A model generated the notes under the pieces. That model made no database searches. It saw only the letters and a list, made by a program, of their open reading frames with translations, and had not been told where the DNA came from. Shown one piece after another: positions 1-9,372 of a stretch of DNA of 64,000 bases (position 1 is the stretch's first letter; each line of letters begins with the position of its first letter). The translations under genes and the position numbers were made by a program. The stretch spans positions 1 to 64,000 of the forward strand of contig NZ_BBQI01000001.1 of assembly GCF_001652915.1 (NCBI RefSeq), given 5' to 3'. The stretch comes from Cupriavidus sp. D384. Lineage in GTDB: Bacteria; Pseudomonadota; Gammaproteobacteria; Burkholderiales; Burkholderiaceae.

Positions 1-49
1 AAGTTAACACCTCGGCGCAGCGTTTACAACCTCCTCTGACGCTCCAATT

Positions 50-82
50 AAAAATGCCGTTCAGTTCTTAACTGAACGGCAT
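50..82 (-). terminator. intrinsic terminator of argC
   Basis: A perfect 13-bp inverted repeat (54-66 with 70-82, loop ctt) is flanked by five A on its left, so the minus-strand transcript reads stem-loop then UUUUU. It lies 65 bp beyond the argC stop. A second small hairpin (85-96) followed by T6 (100-105) could stop plus-strand transcription from outside the window. Confidence 0.85.
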
Positions 83-146
83 TAGCTCCTCGGAGCCGGT
101 TTTTTACGTCCGGGGCGGGATGCCCCGGTCATCAAGCGGTCAGCGC

Positions 147-1094
147 TCAGGCCTTCAGGCCCGTGGCTTCGTCCGCGCCGATGCGCACGTTCATGCACTG
201 CACCGCCGCGCCGGCCGCACCCTTGCCCAGGTTGTCCAGACGGGCCACCAGGTTCAGGCGCTCTTCGTTGCCGAACACGAACAGGTCCACGCGGTTGGTG
301 TCGTTGCTGGCCTGGACGTCGAAGAAGCCGTGGTCCAGGTTGTCGTCGCTGTTGTACGGATGCACGCGGACGAACTGCTCGCCCTCGTAGTGCTTGCGGT
401 AGATGTCGAGGATGGCCTCGGCATCGGCCTGTCCGCGCAGCAGCGACGGATACACCGGTACCGTCACCGACAGGCCCTTCAGGAAGTTGCCGACGATCGG
501 GTTGAAGATCGGCGCCTGCGCCAGGCCGGCCTGCACGCGCATTTCCGGCAGGTGCTTGTGCGCCAGGGCCAGCGCGTACGGGCGCGGGCTGTTCAGCTTG
601 GGGTTACCACCGGCTTCGAACTCGGCAATCATCGACTTGCCGCCACCGCTGTAGCCGGTCAGCGAGAACGCCGTCACCGGGTAGTTGGCCGGCATCAGGC
701 CAGCTTCCACCAGCGGACGCACGGCCATCAGGAAGGCGCTGGCGTGGCAGCCCGGCACGGCGATGCGGTTGCTGGCGCGAATCTTCTCGCGCTGGCCACG
801 GGTCAGTTCGGGCAGGCCATAGGCCCAGCTGTCGGTGGTGCGGAACGCCGTGCTGGCGTCGATCACGCAGGTGTTCGGGTTTGTCACCAGCGACACCGCT
901 TCGCGCGAGGCCACATCGGGCAGGCACAGGAAAGAGACGTCCGAGGCATTCAGGAAGCGTGCTCGCTCCTGCGGGTCCTTGCGCTTGTCATCGGCAATGC
1001 GCAACAGCTCCACATCGGAGCGACCCGAGAGATAGTCAAGCAACCGGAGACCGGTGGTGCCTTCCTGACCATCGACGAACACTTTGAAAACCAT
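147..1094 (-). CDS. argC: N-acetyl-gamma-glutamyl-phosphate reductase
   Basis: This enzyme catalyses the NADPH-dependent reduction of N-acetylglutamyl phosphate to the semialdehyde, the third step of cytoplasmic arginine synthesis. The 315-residue product is of the short type-2 ArgC class. It opens with a nucleotide-binding stretch ([14 protein letters not shown]) and has the catalytic cysteine in [10 protein letters not shown] (C116). I start at the ATG at 1094 rather than the 20-codon longer reading because MVFKVFVDG is the usual ArgC2 N-terminus. It is transcribed alone and ends at a strong intrinsic terminator. The roughly 250 bp upstream (1095-1347) shows no gene and no clear operator. 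Confidence 0.95.
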   Translation of the reverse strand: MVFKVFVDGQEGTTGLRLLDYLSGRSDVELLRIADDKRKDPQERARFLNASDVSFLCLPDVASREAVSLVTNPNTCVIDASTAFRTTDSWAYGLPELTRGQREKIRASNRIAVPGCHASAFLMAVRPLVEAGLMPANYPVTAFSLTGYSGGGKSMIAEFEAGGNPKLNSPRPYALALAHKHLPEMRVQAGLAQAPIFNPIVGNFLKGLSVTVPVYPSLLRGQADAEAILDIYRKHYEGEQFVRVHPYNSDDNLDHGFFDVQASNDTNRVDLFVFGNEERLNLVARLDNLGKGAAGAAVQCMNVRIGADEATGLKA

Positions 1095-1347
1095 GGCGGA
1101 CTCACTTTTAAAAATGCGAAGAGTCTCCTGTCCTTGGGGGCGGAGAACCTGCATTGTAGCGAGATTGGATGCCGGACGCAGGGTTTACGCCAAAAGGAGG
1201 CCGGGGCAATCCGGCCGCACCAGGCCACCGCTGGCCCTCGTCAAGCTGCCGAAGCGGCGCCGCCGCCATCCGAACCTGCTTGAAGAGATCCGTACGATCT
1301 GAAACCGGATTTGGCGGCCACCCCGGCGCTGCGCCGGGGCCCGGAAA

Positions 1348-2124
1348 TCACAGCGGAAAGTCGTAGTCGATCGACAGCGGGGCGTGGTCGCTGAATTTTT
1401 CATCCTTGTAGATCGCGCAGGCCTTGGCCGTGGCGGCGATCTTCGCGGTGCCCAGGTGGTAATCGATACGCCACCCGACGTTCTTGGCGTAAGCCTGGCC
1501 GCGGTTGCTCCACCAGGTGTACTGCTCGGGACGCGGATCGAGCTGGCGGAACACGTCGACATAGCCGTGCGTGTCGAACAGGGCGCCAATCCACGCGCGT
1601 TCCTCGGGCAGGAAACCGGAGTTCTTGAGGTTGCCCTTCCAGTTCTTGATGTCGATTTCCTTGTGCGCGATGTTGACGTCACCGCACAGCACGATTTCCC
1701 GTCCGGTGGCTTTCAACTGCAACAGGTGGGGCAGGAAGGCTTCCATGAAGCGGAACTTGGCGGCCTGGCGCTCTTCGCCGCTTGATCCGGACGGCACATA
1801 CACCGAAATCACCGCGAGGTGCGGATACTGCACTTCCACATAGCGGCCTTCGGCGTCGAATTCGGCACAGCCGAACCCCGTGACCACGCGCTCTGGCTGG
1901 TGACGGGTGTACAGGCCCACGCCGCTGTAGCCCTTCTTCTCGGCATAGTGGAAAAAGCCGTGATAACCATGTGGCGCCAGGAACGCCTCGGTCATGTCGG
2001 CTTCCTGCGCCTTGAGTTCCTGAACGCAGACCATGTCGGCGTTCTGCTTGCCCATCCACTCGAAGAAGCCCTTCTTGTGGGCCGAACGGATGCCGTTGAG
2101 GTTGGCGCTGATAATCCGTAACAT
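1348..2124 (-). CDS. xthA: exodeoxyribonuclease III (AP endonuclease)
   Basis: This is a member of the exonuclease III/APE1 family, which cuts DNA 5' to abasic sites and degrades 3' ends in base-excision repair. The 258-residue length fits the family. Visible motifs are the N-terminal metal-binding region ending VCVQELKAQ (Glu near residue 36), the central LCGDVNIAH, and the C-terminal FSDHAPLSIDYDF with the catalytic Asp-His pair. The open frame runs far upstream, but MLRIISANLNGIRS is the conserved start. It is divergent from pyrE with only 30 bp between the two start codons, so the promoters must overlap or lie inside the coding ends. Confidence 0.95.
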   Translation of the reverse strand: MLRIISANLNGIRSAHKKGFFEWMGKQNADMVCVQELKAQEADMTEAFLAPHGYHGFFHYAEKKGYSGVGLYTRHQPERVVTGFGCAEFDAEGRYVEVQYPHLAVISVYVPSGSSGEERQAAKFRFMEAFLPHLLQLKATGREIVLCGDVNIAHKEIDIKNWKGNLKNSGFLPEERAWIGALFDTHGYVDVFRQLDPRPEQYTWWSNRGQAYAKNVGWRIDYHLGTAKIAATAKACAIYKDEKFSDHAPLSIDYDFPL

Positions 2125-2154
2125 CTCGGGAAATTTTGAATTCAGAGAGAAAAG

Positions 2155-2832
2155 ATGACGCAGCAGACGACGCCGGCCGACCTGAGCCAGACCTTTATCC
2201 GCTTTGCACTGGATGCAGGCGTGCTGTCTTTTGGCGAGTTCGTGACCAAGGCTGGCCGCAAGTCGCCGTATTTCTTCAACGCAGGCCTGTTCAACCAGGG
2301 TGCGATGCTGGGCCAGGTGGCGCAATTCTACGCGAAGACCCTGATCAACTCGGGACTGCAGTTCGACGTACTGTTCGGGCCGGCCTACAAGGGCATCACG
2401 CTGGCTTCGGCCACGGCCGTCGCGCTGGCCGGCATGGGCCGCGATGTCGGGTTTGCCTACAACCGCAAGGAAGCCAAGGACCACGGCGAAGGCGGCACGC
2501 TGGTAGGCGCCAAGCTGCAGGGCAAGGTGGTGATCGTCGACGACGTGATCTCGGCCGGTACCTCGGTGCGTGAATCGATGCAGATGATCCGCGCTGCGGG
2601 CGCCGAGCCGGCGGCCGTTCTGATCGCGCTGGACCGCATGGAAAAGAGCGGCACCGCCGACAATATCGGCACGCATTCGGCCGTGCAGGATGTGCAGCGC
2701 GAATACGGCGTGCCGGTGATCGCCATCGCGTCGCTGAAAGACCTGCTGGCGTACCTGGATGCCTCGCAGGACCCGGCGCTCGGGAACTCTCGCGACGCTG
2801 TCGCTGCCTATCGTCAGAAGTACGGCGTCTGA
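2155..2832 (+). CDS. pyrE: orotate phosphoribosyltransferase
   Basis: The enzyme joins orotate to PRPP to form OMP in pyrimidine synthesis. The protein has 225 residues, a normal length. The PRPP-binding motif [13 protein letters not shown] lies near residues 125-137, and the flexible-loop Lys and [11 protein letters not shown] region are near the N-terminus. The ATG at 2155 is preceded by an AGAGAGA ribosome-binding site. It stands alone on the plus strand; the next gene starts 52 bp later and is functionally unrelated. Confidence 0.96.
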   Translation: MTQQTTPADLSQTFIRFALDAGVLSFGEFVTKAGRKSPYFFNAGLFNQGAMLGQVAQFYAKTLINSGLQFDVLFGPAYKGITLASATAVALAGMGRDVGFAYNRKEAKDHGEGGTLVGAKLQGKVVIVDDVISAGTSVRESMQMIRAAGAEPAAVLIALDRMEKSGTADNIGTHSAVQDVQREYGVPVIAIASLKDLLAYLDASQDPALGNSRDAVAAYRQKYGV

Positions 2833-2884
2833 CAGTTGTGTTGCACACGGCCCCGCATGGGGCCGTTTTCATTTTCAGGGGAGC

Positions 2885-4219
2885 ATGGGCGTGGCGGAAA
2901 AGCGGCGGCAGAACCAGGATGCGATCAAGCGCGAGATTGGCGAGCAGGGTGCGCCGCCCCAGGATTCGGCAGCCGACGCCGCCACACCAGCCAAGGCCAG
3001 ACGGCCTGCAGGCCAGCGCAAGGCACCGCCGCTGGAACATTGCGCGCCCGACGCGCCGCCGCACGAAGGCCCGGCCCACGAAGCCTACGCAATCCGCGCG
3101 CTGGTGCTGCAGGGCGGCGGGGCGCTCGGTTCCTACCAGGCCGGCGTGTACCAGGGGCTGGCCGAAGGCGGCATCCATCCGAACTGGATTGCCGGGATCT
3201 CGATTGGAGCGCTGAACGCGGCGGTCATCGCCGGCAATCCGCCCGAAACGCGTGTTGCGCAGCTGCGGGCGTTCTGGGAATACATCTGCGCCCAGCCGTG
3301 GCTGCCCGGCCTGCCGCTGGACCTGCTCACCGAAGCCGCGCCGATGTGGCCGGAGCCCATGCGGATCTGGTTCGACGGTATCAACGCCACGCGCGCGCTG
3401 CTGGAAGGCCAGCGTGGCTTCTTCTCGCCGCGCAACATCGCCGACCTGTGGTCGCGTTTCGACGATCCGGGCAGCGCCAGCTACTACGACACCGCGCCGC
3501 TGAAGGCCACGCTGGAGCGTTTTGTGGATTTCGACCGGATCAACCGGCCCAAGGAAATGCGCGTGTCGGTGGGCGCCGTCAATGTTCGCACCGGCAATTT
3601 CGCGTACTTCGACAATACCCGCATGACGCTGCGCGCCGAGCATTTCATGGCCTCGGGCGCGCTGCCGCCGGGCTTTCCGGCCATCGAGATCGATGGCGAG
3701 TACTACTGGGATGGCGGCCTGGTATCGAACACGCCGCTGCAGGAAGTGCTGTCCGCCCAGCCGCGGCGCGACGCGCTGATCTTCCAGGTGGACCTGTGGA
3801 GTGCACGCGGCAAGCTGCCGCACAACCTGCTGGACGTGGCCGAGCGCCAGAAGGACATCCAGTTCTCCAGCCGCACGCGAGCCATCACGGACGTCATGCG
3901 CGAACAGCAGAACTATCGCCGCATGCTGAGCGAGCTGATGGCGCTGGTGCCGCCGTCAAGGCGCGACGACCCGTGGTACAAGCGCGCCGCCGACCACGCC
4001 TGCGACGCCCGCCGCAATGTGATCCAGCTGATCTATCGCGACAAGAGCTTCGAAGGCAGCGCCAAGGACTACCAGTTTGGCGTTTTGACGATGCACGAGC
4101 ACTGGTCCAGCGGGCTTGAGGATATCCGCGACACGCTCAAGCATCCGCACTGGCTGGCGATGCCCGGCCCCGAACGGCCGTTTGTCACGCATGACGTGCA
4201 TCGCGGCAACGGCGACTGA
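2885..4219 (+). CDS. patatin-like phospholipase, DUF3734 type
   Basis: This is a predicted serine lipid hydrolase of the patatin family. The 444-residue protein has a charged, low-complexity N-terminus (about 1-65), then a glycine-rich oxyanion loop (QGGGALGSYQAG, 77-87), the nucleophile motif GISIG with S106, and the catalytic Asp in DGGLVSNTP (D276). The C-terminal third matches the extension found in the DUF3734 patatin subgroup. The ATG at 2885 is chosen for its AGGGGAG ribosome-binding site; the frame opens earlier, inside pyrE. There is no signal peptide, so it is probably cytoplasmic or membrane-associated. In PHB-storing Burkholderiales such proteins are sometimes linked to polymer or lipid turnover; that role is only inference here. 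Confidence 0.88.
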   Translation: MGVAEKRRQNQDAIKREIGEQGAPPQDSAADAATPAKARRPAGQRKAPPLEHCAPDAPPHEGPAHEAYAIRALVLQGGGALGSYQAGVYQGLAEGGIHPNWIAGISIGALNAAVIAGNPPETRVAQLRAFWEYICAQPWLPGLPLDLLTEAAPMWPEPMRIWFDGINATRALLEGQRGFFSPRNIADLWSRFDDPGSASYYDTAPLKATLERFVDFDRINRPKEMRVSVGAVNVRTGNFAYFDNTRMTLRAEHFMASGALPPGFPAIEIDGEYYWDGGLVSNTPLQEVLSAQPRRDALIFQVDLWSARGKLPHNLLDVAERQKDIQFSSRTRAITDVMREQQNYRRMLSELMALVPPSRRDDPWYKRAADHACDARRNVIQLIYRDKSFEGSAKDYQFGVLTMHEHWSSGLEDIRDTLKHPHWLAMPGPERPFVTHDVHRGNGD

Positions 4220-4252
4220 GGGCGCGGCCCGGCCTGACGCGGGCCTCCACCC

Positions 4253-5062
4253 TTATTCGACCACCACCTTCGCCAGTTCGGGCTTCGGGGGCGGGTAGTC
4301 GGGGCGCAGCTTGTCGAAGGTGACCCGCAGGATTTCCGCCACCATCAGGTTGCGATGGCTCTTCGAATCGGCCGGCACGATGTACCACGGGGCCTCGGGC
4401 GTGGCGGTGGCCGTAATGGCGTCCTCGTAGGCGTTCTGGTATTCCTTCCAGAACTTGCGTTCGGCCAGGTCCTGCATGTCGAACTTCCAGTGCTTCTGCG
4501 GATCGGCAATCCGTTCCTCCAGCCGCTGCTTCTGCTCGCCTTTCGATATATGCAGGAAGCACTTGACGATGGTGGTGCCGGTTTCCACCAGCATCTGCTC
4601 GAACTCGCGGATCTGCCGGTAGCGGCGCTTGCATTCGGCGTCGTCGATCCAGCCATGCACGCGCGTGATCAGCACGTCTTCGTAGTGGCTGCGGTTGAAG
4701 ATCACGATCTCGCCCTTGCGCGGCACCTGGGCATGCACGCGCCACAGGTAGTCGCGCGCCAGTTCCTCGGGCGTGGGCGCCTTGAAGTTGGCCACGCGAA
4801 CGCCTAACGGATCGAAGCTGCGGAACACGGAACGCACGGTGCCGTCCTTGCCGCTGGTGTCCATGCCCTGCAGCACGATCAGCAGCTTGTGCTTGTGTTC
4901 GGCGTAGAAGATGTCCTGCACGGCGTCGAGCTGGGTGCTCAACTCGGCAAGATGGGCGGTGTCGGACGCCTTGTTGCCCGTGGACAGCGGTTTGCTGCCG
5001 GCGTCGAAGTTGGCAAGCTTGAACTGCTTGCCCGAGGTGATACCGAAATCGTCCAGGCTCAT
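4253..5062 (-). CDS. ppk2: polyphosphate kinase 2 family protein
   Basis: PPK2 enzymes transfer phosphate between polyphosphate and nucleotides. The 269-residue, single-domain protein has the Walker A motif GMDTSGKDG (66-74), the lid-module region EIVIFNRSHYEDVLITRVHG and the conserved DPQKHWKF stretch. Single-domain length and sequence style fit the class that phosphorylates nucleoside mono- or diphosphates, but which nucleotide is used cannot be read from sequence. Cupriavidus-type genomes usually carry several paralogues, so the symbol is a family name only. It is monocistronic and convergent with the patatin gene. Confidence 0.9.
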   Translation of the reverse strand: MSLDDFGITSGKQFKLANFDAGSKPLSTGNKASDTAHLAELSTQLDAVQDIFYAEHKHKLLIVLQGMDTSGKDGTVRSVFRSFDPLGVRVANFKAPTPEELARDYLWRVHAQVPRKGEIVIFNRSHYEDVLITRVHGWIDDAECKRRYRQIREFEQMLVETGTTIVKCFLHISKGEQKQRLEERIADPQKHWKFDMQDLAERKFWKEYQNAYEDAITATATPEAPWYIVPADSKSHRNLMVAEILRVTFDKLRPDYPPPKPELAKVVVE

Positions 5063-5139
5063 GGGCTCTCCGCTGGCGGGGCCGGTGTTGCCCCGCGTTC
5101 CACACGGTCCCCGCCAGGTGCGGGGGCGAGCCCTAATGG

Positions 5140-6006
5140 TCAGGCAGGGAGCGTCGCCAGGTCAATAGACCCTTCGAACACGGTCGTGGCCGGACCGGTC
5201 ATCTGCACCGGCTGGCCCACGCCCTGCCAGGCGATGCTGAGGTCACCGCCATGCGTATGCACCCTGACCGGCGAATCGAGCAGGCCACGGCGGATGCCGG
5301 CAACCACGGCGGCGCAGGCGCCGGTGCCGCAGGCCAGCGTTTCGCCCGCGCCACGTTCGAACACGCGCAGGTTGATCGTGTGGCGATCGACGATGGCCAT
5401 GAAGCCGGCATTGACGCGGTTCGGGAACGACTTGTGATGCTCGATCACGGGGCCGTCCTGCAGCACGGGGAACTGCTCGACGTCATCCACCACCTGCACC
5501 GCGTGCGGGTTGCCCATCGACACGGCGGAAATCCATTCGGTGCGGCCGTTGACTTCAAGGCCGTACAGCGTGTCGCCGCCCTCGGTGCGCGTCGGCAGCC
5601 CGTCGGCTACAAACGGCACACGCGCCGGCGTCAGCTCGGGCGCGCCCATGTCCACGGTGACCTGGCCGTCGTCCTGCAGCGTCAGCGTGATCACGCCGTT
5701 CATGACTTCCACGCGCACGGACCGCTTGTCGGTCATGCCCTTGTCGGTGACAAAGCGCACGAAGCAGCGGGCGCCGTTGCCGCAATGCTCCACCTCGCCG
5801 CCGTCGGCGTTGAAAATACGGTAGCGGAAGTCCACGTCATCGCGTGCGGATTTCTCGACGATCAGGATCTGGTCGGCACCGATGCCGAAATGGCGGCTTG
5901 CCAGCGCGCGCCACTGCGCGTCGGTCAGGTCGAGCTTCTGGTGGATGCCGTCCAGCACGATGAAATCGTTGCCGGCGCCGTGCATCTTGGTGAACTGGAG
6001 TTTCAT
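5140..6006 (-). CDS. dapF: diaminopimelate epimerase
   Basis: DapF converts LL- to meso-diaminopimelate for lysine and peptidoglycan synthesis. The 288-residue protein shows the two-cysteine acid-base pair of the family: C75 in EHCGNGARC and C226 in [10 protein letters not shown]. The start [15 protein letters not shown] is the canonical N-terminus. It follows the lipid A acyltransferase gene (ends at 6021) with a 14-bp gap on the same strand, so the three genes 7804-5140 form a likely cell-envelope operon. Confidence 0.96.
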   Translation of the reverse strand: MKLQFTKMHGAGNDFIVLDGIHQKLDLTDAQWRALASRHFGIGADQILIVEKSARDDVDFRYRIFNADGGEVEHCGNGARCFVRFVTDKGMTDKRSVRVEVMNGVITLTLQDDGQVTVDMGAPELTPARVPFVADGLPTRTEGGDTLYGLEVNGRTEWISAVSMGNPHAVQVVDDVEQFPVLQDGPVIEHHKSFPNRVNAGFMAIVDRHTINLRVFERGAGETLACGTGACAAVVAGIRRGLLDSPVRVHTHGGDLSIAWQGVGQPVQMTGPATTVFEGSIDLATLPA

Positions 6007-6020
6007 GGTGCCGATTGTAA

Positions 6021-6914
6021 TCAGTAGATGTCCGGTTCGCCGGGCGGCCGGTGCTTGAAGCGCTTGTGTACCCAGTAATAATCGGCGATGCGCGGACGGA
6101 TCGCCTCTTCGAAGAACGCATTCATGCGCCGGGTGTCGTCCGTGACACTTTCGCCGGGGTAGTCGTCCCAGGGTGGCAGCAGGTGCAGCACGTAGCCCTG
6201 GTAGTCGGGGAGCTGCTCGGTATAGATCGGTACCACCCGGGCGCCGGCCAGCCGCGCCAGGCGCGAGACCGACGTCAGCGTCAGCGCCTGCACGCCGAAA
6301 AATGGCACGAATTCCGAGTCGCGCTCGCCGAAGTCCATGTCGGAAATCAGTTGCAGCGCCTCGCCCTTCTTCAGTACCCGCAGGATGTTACGCACGCTGT
6401 CGTTGCGCGAGATCATGTTGGCGCCGAAGCGGCCGCGCGCCACCTTCAGGAAGTCGTCGAACAGCCGGTTCTTCTGCACCGTGTACAGCGATGCGCCGGA
6501 GCGGCCAACGTTGTCGCGCAGGTGCATGGTCAGGCGGATGGCGCCCGCTTCCAGGCCGGACAGGTGCAGCGTCACCAGGATGTGAGGCGTGCCGTCGAGG
6601 GCCGGCAGGTTGCCGTGGTCCTTGATCTGCACCAGGCGGCGCATCTTGGCTTCGCCGCAGGTCCAGAAGATGCCGCCTTCGGCAAAGCTGCGGAACACCT
6701 TGCGGTAGGTTTCACGCGCCATGGCCTCGATCTCGGCGTCGCTCCGCTCCGGAAAACACAGGCGCAGGTTGGCGCGAACCACCTCGCGGCGCGGATTCGG
6801 CACCAGGTACAGGACGCTGCCCAGTGCCTCGCCAAAGCGGGCCACAAAGGCGTACGGGAGTTTGCCCAGCACCGTCAGCAGGCCGATGCCGAGCCAGGTA
6901 AAGATGCGACTCAT
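6021..6914 (-). CDS. LpxL/HtrB-family lipid A acyltransferase (downstream copy)
   Basis: This member of the late lipid A acyltransferase family adds a secondary acyl chain to Kdo2-lipid IVA at the inner face of the inner membrane. The 297-residue protein has an N-terminal hydrophobic anchor (about 5-20) and the family HX4E motif at H117-E122 (HLSGLE). The stop of the upstream homologue overlaps its start by 4 bp, so the two are translationally coupled. Which copy acts first on lipid A (lauroyl- or myristoyl-like) cannot be told from the sequence. Confidence 0.9.
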   Translation of the reverse strand: MSRIFTWLGIGLLTVLGKLPYAFVARFGEALGSVLYLVPNPRREVVRANLRLCFPERSDAEIEAMARETYRKVFRSFAEGGIFWTCGEAKMRRLVQIKDHGNLPALDGTPHILVTLHLSGLEAGAIRLTMHLRDNVGRSGASLYTVQKNRLFDDFLKVARGRFGANMISRNDSVRNILRVLKKGEALQLISDMDFGERDSEFVPFFGVQALTLTSVSRLARLAGARVVPIYTEQLPDYQGYVLHLLPPWDDYPGESVTDDTRRMNAFFEEAIRPRIADYYWVHKRFKHRPPGEPDIY

Positions 6915-7804
6915 TGATTCTCGTTGTTGGTGACCGCCGGTGTGGCGTGGTCCATTTCAGGCGGCAGCACGGCCCCGGCCGGATGCTTGTAGCGGTTATA
7001 TCCCCACAAATATTGCGTCGGGTCGATCACGATCAACTCTTCGATCGTTGCATTGATGACGGCGGACGCTGCAGCCGGGTCTTCGGGCAGCATGCCGCCG
7101 TCGCACAGGATGCGCATATGCCCGCGGTACCCGGCGCCGCGCGGCAGGCGTTCGGCATAGACCATTGCCACGGGGGCTCCCGTCATTTGCTGCAGCCGAT
7201 GCACCAGTGTCATCGAATAGGCCGGCTTGCCGTAGAACGGCGCCCAGGTGCCTTCTCCGCCGCTCGGGACCTGATCCGGCAGGATGCCGATGTTCTCGCC
7301 GCGCTTGAGCGCCTTGACCAGCATGCGCACGCCGCGCGGCGTGGCCGGTGCCATCGGCATATTGGGCCGGCTGCGCATTTTCTCGACAAAGGCGCGCAGC
7401 CACGGCTGGTGCGGCGGCTTGAACAGGCACGTCACACGGCCCATTTGCGCAAAGTGCCGGGGCAGTACCTCGAAACAACCCAGGTGCGGCGTCAGCACGA
7501 TCAGGCCGTTGCCGGCCGCGCCGAGCCGGATCGCTTCCGCCCACATGGCATCGAAATTGTCCGTGCGCACGGTGATGGCCTTGCGGCTCCAGAAGTACGG
7601 CATCTCCATGATCAGCCGGCCCGTGTGGCGTGCCGACTCCGCGATCATGGCATCGGTGGCGTGCGGGAAGGCATGGCGAAAATTCGCCACCAGGCGCTGT
7701 CCGTAGCGGCCAGGCAGACGCGCCACCAGTAGCCCCAATGCACCGCCGATGGCGTGCAGCACGCGCAGCGGCAGGCGGGAGATGAGCCAGAACAGAAAGG
7801 TCAT
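6911..7804 (-). CDS. LpxL/HtrB-family lipid A acyltransferase (upstream copy)
   Basis: This is a second lysophospholipid/lipid A acyltransferase of the same family, also 297 residues, with a hydrophobic N-terminal anchor and HX4E at H107-E112 (HLGCFE). It is clearly diverged from the downstream copy, so the tandem pair is not a recent duplication. It overlaps the next gene by 4 bp and is divergent from metK with a 267-bp spacer that holds the metK promoter and leader. The C-terminus LWGYNRYKHP resembles the LpxL family end (WxHKRFK in the partner). Confidence 0.9.
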   Translation of the reverse strand: MTFLFWLISRLPLRVLHAIGGALGLLVARLPGRYGQRLVANFRHAFPHATDAMIAESARHTGRLIMEMPYFWSRKAITVRTDNFDAMWAEAIRLGAAGNGLIVLTPHLGCFEVLPRHFAQMGRVTCLFKPPHQPWLRAFVEKMRSRPNMPMAPATPRGVRMLVKALKRGENIGILPDQVPSGGEGTWAPFYGKPAYSMTLVHRLQQMTGAPVAMVYAERLPRGAGYRGHMRILCDGGMLPEDPAAASAVINATIEELIVIDPTQYLWGYNRYKHPAGAVLPPEMDHATPAVTNNENQ

Positions 7805-7909
7805 GTCGGTGCGGGCAAGACGAAGCCGGAAAAGCGGAAAAAACCGCAGAAGCAGTCAGGGATTTCTGAGAAACGCCCGTTTCCTGCCGTTATTTGACGG
7901 ATTAGCGGC

Positions 7910-7938
7910 CTGCAACGGAAGCAGCAGGGCGGTATAAT
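7910..7938 (+). promoter_or_regulatory. metK promoter
   Basis: A consensus -10 box TATAAT lies at 7933-7938. The hexamer 17 bp upstream (ctgcaa, 7910-7915) is a poor -35. Transcription would start near 7945, exactly where the first strand of the leader structure begins. Confidence 0.6.
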
Positions 7939-7944
7939 ACCTGC

Positions 7945-8021
7945 CATCGCCGAGTTAACTGACAACTTGCGGGGCGATGCTGCTCTTACGGGAGTGGCCT
8001 AAATACCGCTAAAGCGTCGCC
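7945..8021 (+). promoter_or_regulatory. SAM-II-like pseudoknot riboswitch in the metK leader
   Basis: The leader shows a 7-bp stem P1 (CAUCGCC 7945-7951 with GGCGAUG 7973-7979). Its loop starts GAGUUAAC and ends CUUGCGG; the loop end (7966-7972) can pair with CCGC-UA-AAG (8006-8014), making an H-type pseudoknot with the GCUAAA sequence typical of SAM-II riboswitches. An extra small hairpin (ctcttacgggag, 7983-7994) sits between. The same GGCGAUGC can instead pair with GCGUCGCC (8014-8021), so two exclusive folds exist. SAM-II-class RNAs control SAM and methionine genes; metK placement fits. I recognised this by eye only and some consensus positions differ. Confidence 0.6.
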
Positions 8022-8071
8022 GCACCGTTTCCGAGGGTGGCGCGCAATAGCCAACCTGGAGAAACTAGATC

Positions 8072-9235
8072 GTGTCGAACGATTTCCTTTTTACTTCGGA
8101 ATCTGTTTCCGAAGGCCATCCCGACAAAGTCGCTGACCAGATTTCGGACGCCGTCCTGGACGCCATCCTTGCCCAGGACAAGTACGCCCGCGTGGCGGCC
8201 GAAACGCTTTGCAACACCGGTCTAGTGGTGCTGGCAGGTGAAATCACCACGACCGCCAACGTCGACTACATCCAGGTCGCACGCGACACCATCAAGCGCA
8301 TCGGCTACGACAACACCGACTACGGCATCGACTACAAGGGTTGTGCCGTGCTGGTGGCGTACGACAAGCAGTCGCCGGACATCGCCCAGGGCGTGGACCG
8401 CGCATCGGACGACTACCTGAACCAGGGCGCTGGCGACCAGGGCCTGATGTTCGGCTACGCCTGCGACGAGACGCCGGAACTGATGCCGTTCCCGATCTAC
8501 TACTCGCACCGCCTGGTCGAGCGCCAGTCGCAACTGCGCCGTGATGGCCGCCTGCCCTGGCTGCGTCCCGATGCGAAGTCGCAGGTGACGGTGCGCTACG
8601 TGGACGGCCGTCCGCACAGCGTGGACACCGTGGTGCTGTCGACCCAGCATTCGCCGGACATTTCGCAGGCGCAGATCCGCGAGGCCGTGATCGAGGAGAT
8701 CATCAAGCCCGTGCTGCCGGCCGACATGCTGAAGGAAACCAAGTACCTGGTGAACCCGACCGGCCGTTTCGTGATCGGTGGCCCGCAGGGCGACTGCGGC
8801 CTGACCGGCCGCAAGATCATCGTCGACACCTACGGCGGTGCTTCGCCGCACGGTGGTGGCGCCTTCTCGGGCAAGGACCCGTCGAAGGTTGACCGCTCGG
8901 CTGCCTACGCTGCCCGCTACGTGGCCAAGAACGTGGTGGCCGCCGGCCTGGCGCGTCAGTGCCAGGTGCAGGTCAGCTACGCCATCGGCGTGGCCCGCCC
9001 GATCAACGTGACCGTGTACACGGAAGGCACCGGCAAGATCTCCGACGAGAAGATCGCCCAGCTGGTGCAGGAACACTTCGACCTGCGTCCGAAGGGTATC
9101 GTGGCGATGCTGGACCTGCTGCGCCCGATCTACGAAAAGACCGCCGCCTACGGCCACTTTGGCCGCGAGGAGCCGGAATTCTCGTGGGAAGCCACCGACA
9201 AGGCCGCCGCGCTGCGCGCCGCCGCCGGCCTGTAA
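8072..9235 (+). CDS. metK: S-adenosylmethionine synthetase
   Basis: MetK makes SAM from methionine and ATP. The 387-residue product has the family landmarks [14 protein letters not shown] near the N-terminus, the GAGDQG(L)MFGYA motif and [19 protein letters not shown]. The start is a GTG at 8072 with a CTGGAGAA ribosome-binding site. It is the only gene of its transcript, between a structured leader and an intrinsic terminator. It supplies the SAM that the ahcY-metF unit 17 kb away recycles. Confidence 0.97.
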   Translation: MSNDFLFTSESVSEGHPDKVADQISDAVLDAILAQDKYARVAAETLCNTGLVVLAGEITTTANVDYIQVARDTIKRIGYDNTDYGIDYKGCAVLVAYDKQSPDIAQGVDRASDDYLNQGAGDQGLMFGYACDETPELMPFPIYYSHRLVERQSQLRRDGRLPWLRPDAKSQVTVRYVDGRPHSVDTVVLSTQHSPDISQAQIREAVIEEIIKPVLPADMLKETKYLVNPTGRFVIGGPQGDCGLTGRKIIVDTYGGASPHGGGAFSGKDPSKVDRSAAYAARYVAKNVVAAGLARQCQVQVSYAIGVARPINVTVYTEGTGKISDEKIAQLVQEHFDLRPKGIVAMLDLLRPIYEKTAAYGHFGREEPEFSWEATDKAAALRAAAGL

Positions 9236-9263
9236 GCGCGCCACGCGCCTGCAAGACTGCATG

Positions 9264-9298
9264 ACCCCGCCGGTCCCCACGGACCCGCGGGGTTTTTT
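9264..9298 (+). terminator. intrinsic terminator of metK
   Basis: A stem ACCCCGC (9264-9270) with GCGGGGT (9287-9293), extended inside by ggtcc/ggacc, is followed by T6. It lies 28 bp after the metK stop. Confidence 0.9.
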
Positions 9299-9372
9299 GT
9301 TGCGCCGGCGTCACCGGGCCGGGCATCCGCATGGGGGTAGAATCCGGTCAACCTGAATTTATCGGAATTGCC

